From NCBI GenBank assembly GCA_009777345.1, contig WRMB01000035.1:1-42372 (forward strand): 42,372 bases of DNA, in the 5' to 3' direction. Of this stretch, positions 38,869-42,372 are shown one piece after another. The number at the start of each line of letters is the position of its first letter. The stretch's first letter is position 1. The notes under the pieces were generated by a model. The model saw only the letters and a list, made by a program, of their open reading frames with translations, did not search any database and was not told where the DNA came from. The DNA is from Micrococcales bacterium. Its GTDB lineage: Bacteria > Actinomycetota > Actinomycetes > Actinomycetales > Cellulomonadaceae. The position numbers and the translations under genes are program-made.

Positions 38869-39066
38869 TCATTTGTGTGGCTTGATCTTGCGGCGTTGCT
38901 TTGTTCTGTCGCGCCCACCGTTGTTGGAAGCCAGTTCTACGATGGCATGCGCCATGTCTTTCAGGGTTTCGGTGGCGGTCTTCAGCACTCCCGCCAACCA
39001 TCGCAGTCCGAGCAGGACGAAGATGATCAGGGCGTCGATGGCTAGTTGGTCAAGGGAGAAGTTCAT
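38869..39066 (-). CDS. Small single-TM protein
   Basis: A 65-aa protein: a membrane helix (about residues 10-28, IDALIIFVLLGLRWLAGVL), an amphipathic helix and a basic tail (RDRTKQRRKIKPHK). ATG 39066 is fixed by AAAGGAG upstream; in-frame codons beyond lack a site. First of the string of four small genes. Function unknown. Confidence 0.65.
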   Translation of the reverse strand: MNFSLDQLAIDALIIFVLLGLRWLAGVLKTATETLKDMAHAIVELASNNGGRDRTKQRRKIKPHK

Positions 39067-39241
39067 GATGGGCTCCTTTCGCGAGTCTCTGGTGACGATC
39101 CGGGTCGTTGCTGAGCCGGTACCACTCGATCGTGCCCCCTCCGGCCCGCAATCCACGCATCAGGGCCAGTTTTCCTCTATCTCAGTGGACTCCGGTTGAT
39201 CCATCCGGTAGTTCCGGTAGACCAAGCCAAAAATGGCGATC
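39067..39241. other. Leader region upstream of the four small genes
   Basis: 175 bp between the hairpin at 39242 and ATG 39066. No gene and no clear -10/-35 pair seen. Confidence 0.35.
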
Positions 39242-39265
39242 GCCCCCTTGTCGAAACAAGGGGGC
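39242..39265. terminator. Perfect 10-bp hairpin with a 4-nt loop
   Basis: GCCCCCTTGT and ACAAGGGGGC enclose CGAA (TTCG on the minus strand). It lies 67 bp after the stop of the minus-strand gene at 39333; on that strand ATTTTTGG follows 7 nt later, so it is probably that gene's terminator. Confidence 0.75.
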
Positions 39266-39332
39266 GTGGGATCGGCCATGGTGGGTGATGCGCCCGTTGG
39301 GCGCGAGGGAGCGTGCGGACGAGATCGCCCGA

Positions 39333-39875
39333 TCACTCCGGTTTGACGACGGCTTCGTTGCGGGCAAGCCACAAGAAGAACCATTCGTCTTTGCGTGCGG
39401 CAGGGTCGAGTTTCGCGAGGAAGTCGAACCACTCTTTGAGGAACGCAGGGTGGATTGAACCCTCGTGATCGTCCATAAAGCCGCACCTGCTGGTGTCGTA
39501 CTCTGCACGGTTCTGTCCCGGAGGGCAGGTGCCAAGCGCACTGATCGGGTGAGCCGTCAGGCGGTGTGGTTCCTCTCCGTGCGGGAACTCGTCGTCGTGG
39601 ATGTCGCCGTTCTCGTCTTCCCAGAGTTCTGGGTTGCTGAACAGGTGTTTGATCTGCATCAGATCGAGCAACAACGCGGTGTGGACCTGCATCAGGACGG
39701 AGAAGTCTTTCCCGCACATCTCGATGCCGTCCCCGAACACCAGCCACGCCAAGATGTAGTCGTCCAGGTAGACGAGTTTATCTCCGTAGGCGGGGTGTGT
39801 CTTGTCGTATTCGAACCGGCGGTAGGAGTTGTAGTATCCCCAGAACCGGCCGGTAGCGCGTTGGAACAGGTACAT
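39333..39875 (-). CDS. Acidic soluble protein of unknown function
   Basis: A 180-aa protein rich in aromatic and acidic residues, no signal peptide or membrane segment, no recognised domain: opens MYLFQRATGRFWGYYNSYRRFEYDK, contains DDYILAWLVFGDGIEMCGKDFSVLMQVHTALLLDLMQIKHLF and ends LAKLDPAARKDEWFFLWLARNEAVVKPE. ATG 39875 has GGAGG at good spacing. It has its own promoter (TTGCAA-17-TATCGT), sharing its -35 with the divergent 551-aa gene. Confidence 0.7.
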   Translation of the reverse strand: MYLFQRATGRFWGYYNSYRRFEYDKTHPAYGDKLVYLDDYILAWLVFGDGIEMCGKDFSVLMQVHTALLLDLMQIKHLFSNPELWEDENGDIHDDEFPHGEEPHRLTAHPISALGTCPPGQNRAEYDTSRCGFMDDHEGSIHPAFLKEWFDFLAKLDPAARKDEWFFLWLARNEAVVKPE

Positions 39876-39910
39876 GATAGCCTCCTTCAATAGAGGCCAA
39901 TCCCGCGATT

Positions 39911-39963
39911 ACGATACCACATTTCACCCGAAATTGCAATAGCGTGTGACCGTCTGCTAGACT
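39911..39963. promoter_or_regulatory. Divergent promoters sharing one palindromic -35
   Basis: TTGCAA at 39934-39939 reads the same on both strands. Leftward, a 17-bp spacer leads to TATCGT (39911-39916, minus) for the 180-aa gene; rightward, an 18-bp spacer leads to TAGACT (39958-39963) for the 551-aa gene, whose ATG follows after 6 nt (leaderless). Confidence 0.7.
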
Positions 39964-39969
39964 CCTGAC

Positions 39970-41625
39970 ATGACGACCCAGGCAAGAAGCGATGGCCCGG
40001 TGGCCAACGACTTTCCAAAAGTCTGTTCGGCCATAGAGAAGGTGCTTGACGACAAGCGCGGGCTTGGGGTTGTGTCCACCCCTCCGATTGTCGGCAGATA
40101 TCTGCCAGAGGTTATCAAATTCTACATCCAGGTCCCAGCACTCAGGAAACTATCAAGTGTCCAGATTGTTCGCGCGGCTCTGTGGGCCGCCTGCGTCCAC
40201 CCGGAGCGATGTAAGAATTGCAGTGAAGAGACAGTAGCCTACGCCGCTGGCGCACGCGCCTACCTTGGAATATCTGAGCCTGAGCCAGAAGACTTTAGGA
40301 ACGCCAAAGAGGCCGCCGTGGCACGCCTTGGGCAAAACAGGCAAAGAGTGCCTGATGAAGATAAACTCCTGGCAAACATCGAGTTTCGTCGATCGTTGGC
40401 CATGATTGAACTCCATAAAAGTGATCCCAACCGTGGGACCAGTAGTCAAACGGGAGCGCTGGAGGTAGATGAGTTCGCTAAACACCTCGGAAAGTCGCTC
40501 GCCTGCATGGCATCGCGTGGTGACTTCGATGTCCGATTGATTGCTGCTCATAGGGAAATTGAGGAGTTCGATCGCAGAAGGCGGAAAGAAACTCAGGGCG
40601 AACAAGGAGATGCTCGTCTTTCAGAAGTCGCACCAGAATACGATCCTGGACCAGAGGTCGAACTCAAAACGCCGCCGGACACGATCGTTCCAGAGAAGGA
40701 GCAGGAGACTCGGTCGAAACCGGTGTCTGAGAGCCCAGAAGATCCAGTTCCGCCGAACGAACCACCGGTACCACCTGCGGATGACACGCCGGAGGAAAAG
40801 AAGAGGTTCTGGACCCGCAGAAATACTGTCGCCGTGTCGGCAGCAGCGCTGGTAGTCCTCGTGGCATGTGCAGTCTGGGCATGCCCCAGGTCCTCATCAG
40901 AGAAGCCGCTGATTCAGGTGACTTCGATAGAAGTCGGTTCCTCTACATTTTGGATACCGGCTGATGCGGACTTTTCAACATACCCATACGGGCCTCCGTC
41001 TGAAGACGTATACGATGCAAACCTCATGGAGTACTACACCTCGGGGTACGACTGGATCTATGAAAATGGCGGTGAGAAGATCCAGAATTACGGATACGAG
41101 ATTAAAAACGTTTCCAACAGTTCGATGCAGGTGAGTTTGCAGAATATCCATCTCGAAGGCCGTCGTACAACGCCAAATGATCCAGGATTCGAGGTCGGAA
41201 TGAGTTCAGAAGGTGCAGTAGAAACAATTTACGCATCGTTGGACATCGACAGCGGCGATGCCCATGCTGAAGTCGACTATGCCGACGGCAGTGCAGCCTC
41301 TGGCCCGACGTTCTACACACTACAGCCAGGCGAGGTCGTCAACATCATCGTACATCTGAATAGTGGCAAGTACGATTTCGAGGGAAGCATTATCCTCGAA
41401 GCGACGCAGGGCGCAGACACAAAACGGGAGTATACGCTCCCGACTCCCGATGGAAGCGATGTGATCAGACTGCACGGGTTAGGTGGTCGGAACCTCTATG
41501 TTGATCTGGGTGTGGAGGGGCCGGTTTGTACGGTTTTGAGGTCGCCAGACTCGTACGCTTCTACTATTGGCTGCACGGCCGATGAAATCCAATCAACGCT
41601 ACGTGATTTATGGGCCGATTTCTAA
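39970..41625 (+). CDS. Single-TM protein with large cytoplasmic and extracellular parts, unknown family
   Basis: A 551-aa protein. The N-terminal ~200 residues are soluble and helical, with a possible CKNC metal/thiol motif. An acidic/proline linker follows (~205-275). One membrane helix lies at ~285-303 (VAVSAAALVVLVACAVWAC). The ~245-residue outer part is rich in Tyr, Ser, Gly and beta-type sequence. Orientation (N-in) follows from basic RFWTRRN before the helix. No SD; the -10 TAGACT ends 6 nt before ATG. A second anchored protein follows 15 nt later. Base composition is clearly less GC-rich than the chromosome, so this is imported cargo. Confidence 0.7.
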   Translation: MTTQARSDGPVANDFPKVCSAIEKVLDDKRGLGVVSTPPIVGRYLPEVIKFYIQVPALRKLSSVQIVRAALWAACVHPERCKNCSEETVAYAAGARAYLGISEPEPEDFRNAKEAAVARLGQNRQRVPDEDKLLANIEFRRSLAMIELHKSDPNRGTSSQTGALEVDEFAKHLGKSLACMASRGDFDVRLIAAHREIEEFDRRRRKETQGEQGDARLSEVAPEYDPGPEVELKTPPDTIVPEKEQETRSKPVSESPEDPVPPNEPPVPPADDTPEEKKRFWTRRNTVAVSAAALVVLVACAVWACPRSSSEKPLIQVTSIEVGSSTFWIPADADFSTYPYGPPSEDVYDANLMEYYTSGYDWIYENGGEKIQNYGYEIKNVSNSSMQVSLQNIHLEGRRTTPNDPGFEVGMSSEGAVETIYASLDIDSGDAHAEVDYADGSAASGPTFYTLQPGEVVNIIVHLNSGKYDFEGSIILEATQGADTKREYTLPTPDGSDVIRLHGLGGRNLYVDLGVEGPVCTVLRSPDSYASTIGCTADEIQSTLRDLWADF

Positions 41626-41640
41626 TAGAGGAGAACCGTC

Positions 41641-42192
41641 GTGAAAATCCGTATCCGGTCGAAGAAGGTCCTGATCGTTGCGCTGGTCGCTGTTGTCGCT
41701 GTCGGCGCTGGCTTAGCGGTTGCCTTGCTGGTTCTCCAGCACGACCAAACGACGGACACAGATGATCGAGACTACACGGGAATCCCGACAGAGTTGCAGG
41801 GCACCTGGTGCAGCGCCACGGACAAGTCGAAGTGCATCAATTTTGCCGACCTCCGTGCCTGGTGGCCGGAGATGACAGTCGAACTGACGGAACAGGGGGA
41901 TGAGGCCTCTAGATACTACGAGTTCTGCCTAGAGGGAGAACCCTGTAGCACATCGACGGCGGCTCTGTTCGAGTATCTGCCCGTGGGCGTCGGGTGGAAT
42001 TGTGAGGACGTCATGGAGTACTTCGATTCGTGCAAACCAGACTACACAGACGCGCACGATGTGTCCAAACCTAGGGTACGGCTCATCCCCAGCCATCAGC
42101 AAAATGAATACTTCATTGACACCGAGCCTCTATATCTCGATCCGTCGGCAACGGGAACGTTTGGCGATATCTACTCCGTCGACGGATGGTAG
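41641..42192 (+). CDS. Membrane-anchored exported protein with six cysteines
   Basis: A 183-aa protein: basic start, membrane anchor or signal (about residues 10-33, VLIVALVAVVAVGAGLAVALLVL), then an outer domain starting at GIPTELQGTWCSATDKSKC. Cysteines 57, 65, 96, 102, 121 and 131 could form three disulfides. No lipobox and no named family recognised. GTG 41641 has GAGGAG 7 nt upstream. It is 15 nt downstream of the 551-aa gene and probably acts with it at the cell surface. Confidence 0.7.
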   Translation: MKIRIRSKKVLIVALVAVVAVGAGLAVALLVLQHDQTTDTDDRDYTGIPTELQGTWCSATDKSKCINFADLRAWWPEMTVELTEQGDEASRYYEFCLEGEPCSTSTAALFEYLPVGVGWNCEDVMEYFDSCKPDYTDAHDVSKPRVRLIPSHQQNEYFIDTEPLYLDPSATGTFGDIYSVDGW

Positions 42193-42372
42193 GGATTGAG
42201 TGTAGTTAGTTACCTCTGCGCATGGCCGCCTCCGTCCGCCCGCTGTCCGCATATTGAGACAAGGTTGCGGGGGGGGGGGGGGGGGGGTTTTCCCGGGGGG
42301 GGGGGGGGGGGGGCCCTGGGGGGCGGAGCGCCCCGCCCGCTCCCCGGCCCGCCCCCTCCCCCGCCGGGGGGG
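42193..42372. other. Contig end with poly-G/poly-C low complexity
   Basis: About 75 bp of ordinary sequence after the last stop, then runs of 15-20 G broken by a few bases, then GC-only sequence to the end. This looks like a base-calling artefact at a contig edge and should not be interpreted. Confidence 0.8.

Noticed and set aside
39160..39747. 195-codon minus-strand frame overlapping the 180-aa gene
   Set aside because: Overlaps a gene with a strong ribosome site in another frame, runs through the terminator hairpin, and is Arg-rich with no motif.

Overview
This is a very GC-rich actinobacterial (Actinomycetota) contig. The evidence is the codon use, frequent GTG/TTG starts, the gatCAB order with ATGA overlaps, an Eis-like acetyltransferase and several -10 boxes that end 6-7 nt before a start codon (leaderless-mRNA style). 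PAS/MCP chemotaxis genes and an Hcp nitrosative-stress operon suggest a facultatively anaerobic, perhaps motile organism. I cannot name the genus. The last ~100 nt are poly-G/poly-C low complexity, so the right edge is probably a contig end with a sequencing artefact.

1-8.3 kb is chromosomal housekeeping: gatC-gatA-gatB (Glu/Asp-tRNA amidotransferase), a TPR-RraB-like protein, mscL, a GNAT acetyltransferase, a D-2-hydroxyacid dehydrogenase and ilvD. 8.3-11.1 kb is a patchwork insertion: a DUF4143-type AAA ATPase with 33-bp upstream repeats, a SpoU methylase C-terminal remnant, a VapBC pair and a 50-bp degenerate copy of an internal ilvD segment. 11.1-13.3 kb encodes a membrane-anchored BACON-repeat protein and a sensor kinase that lacks the phospho-accepting histidine. 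A 151-bp MITE-like element with 15-bp terminal inverted repeats and a 5-bp target duplication separates that kinase from hcp-hcr.

13.5-26.3 kb holds hcp and its reductase behind an FNR-type box, a soluble MCP plus PAS pair, an ATL DNA-repair protein, an Eis-like acetyltransferase, a DUF3592-like membrane protein, a DNR/FNR-type regulator that is the natural candidate to read the hcp box, a second VapBC, cysK-cysE behind a Cys-rich leader peptide with attenuator-like pairings, and a degenerate-GGDEF/EAL protein. 26.3-28.7 kb is an eroded island at tRNA-Gly(UCC), with HicAB, a BrnT/DUF4258-like toxin with an HTH partner, HicB and integrase remnants, and duplicated attachment-site DNA. tRNA-Pro(UGG) and its terminator follow.

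28.9-42.2 kb is a conjugative or mobilizable element truncated by the contig end: a large serine recombinase abutting tRNA-Pro, a tyrosine integrase with Xis and a tRNA-Lys 3'-fragment as its att core, ImmA/ImmR-type regulators, a VirD4/TraD-like coupling ATPase, a replication-relaxation protein, a string of small membrane or coiled proteins, and a less GC-rich cargo pair of unknown membrane-anchored proteins. Two of its promoters (immR and the tra operon) share a 20-bp box placed identically 2 bp upstream of the -35. No relaxase or replication initiator is visible in the window.
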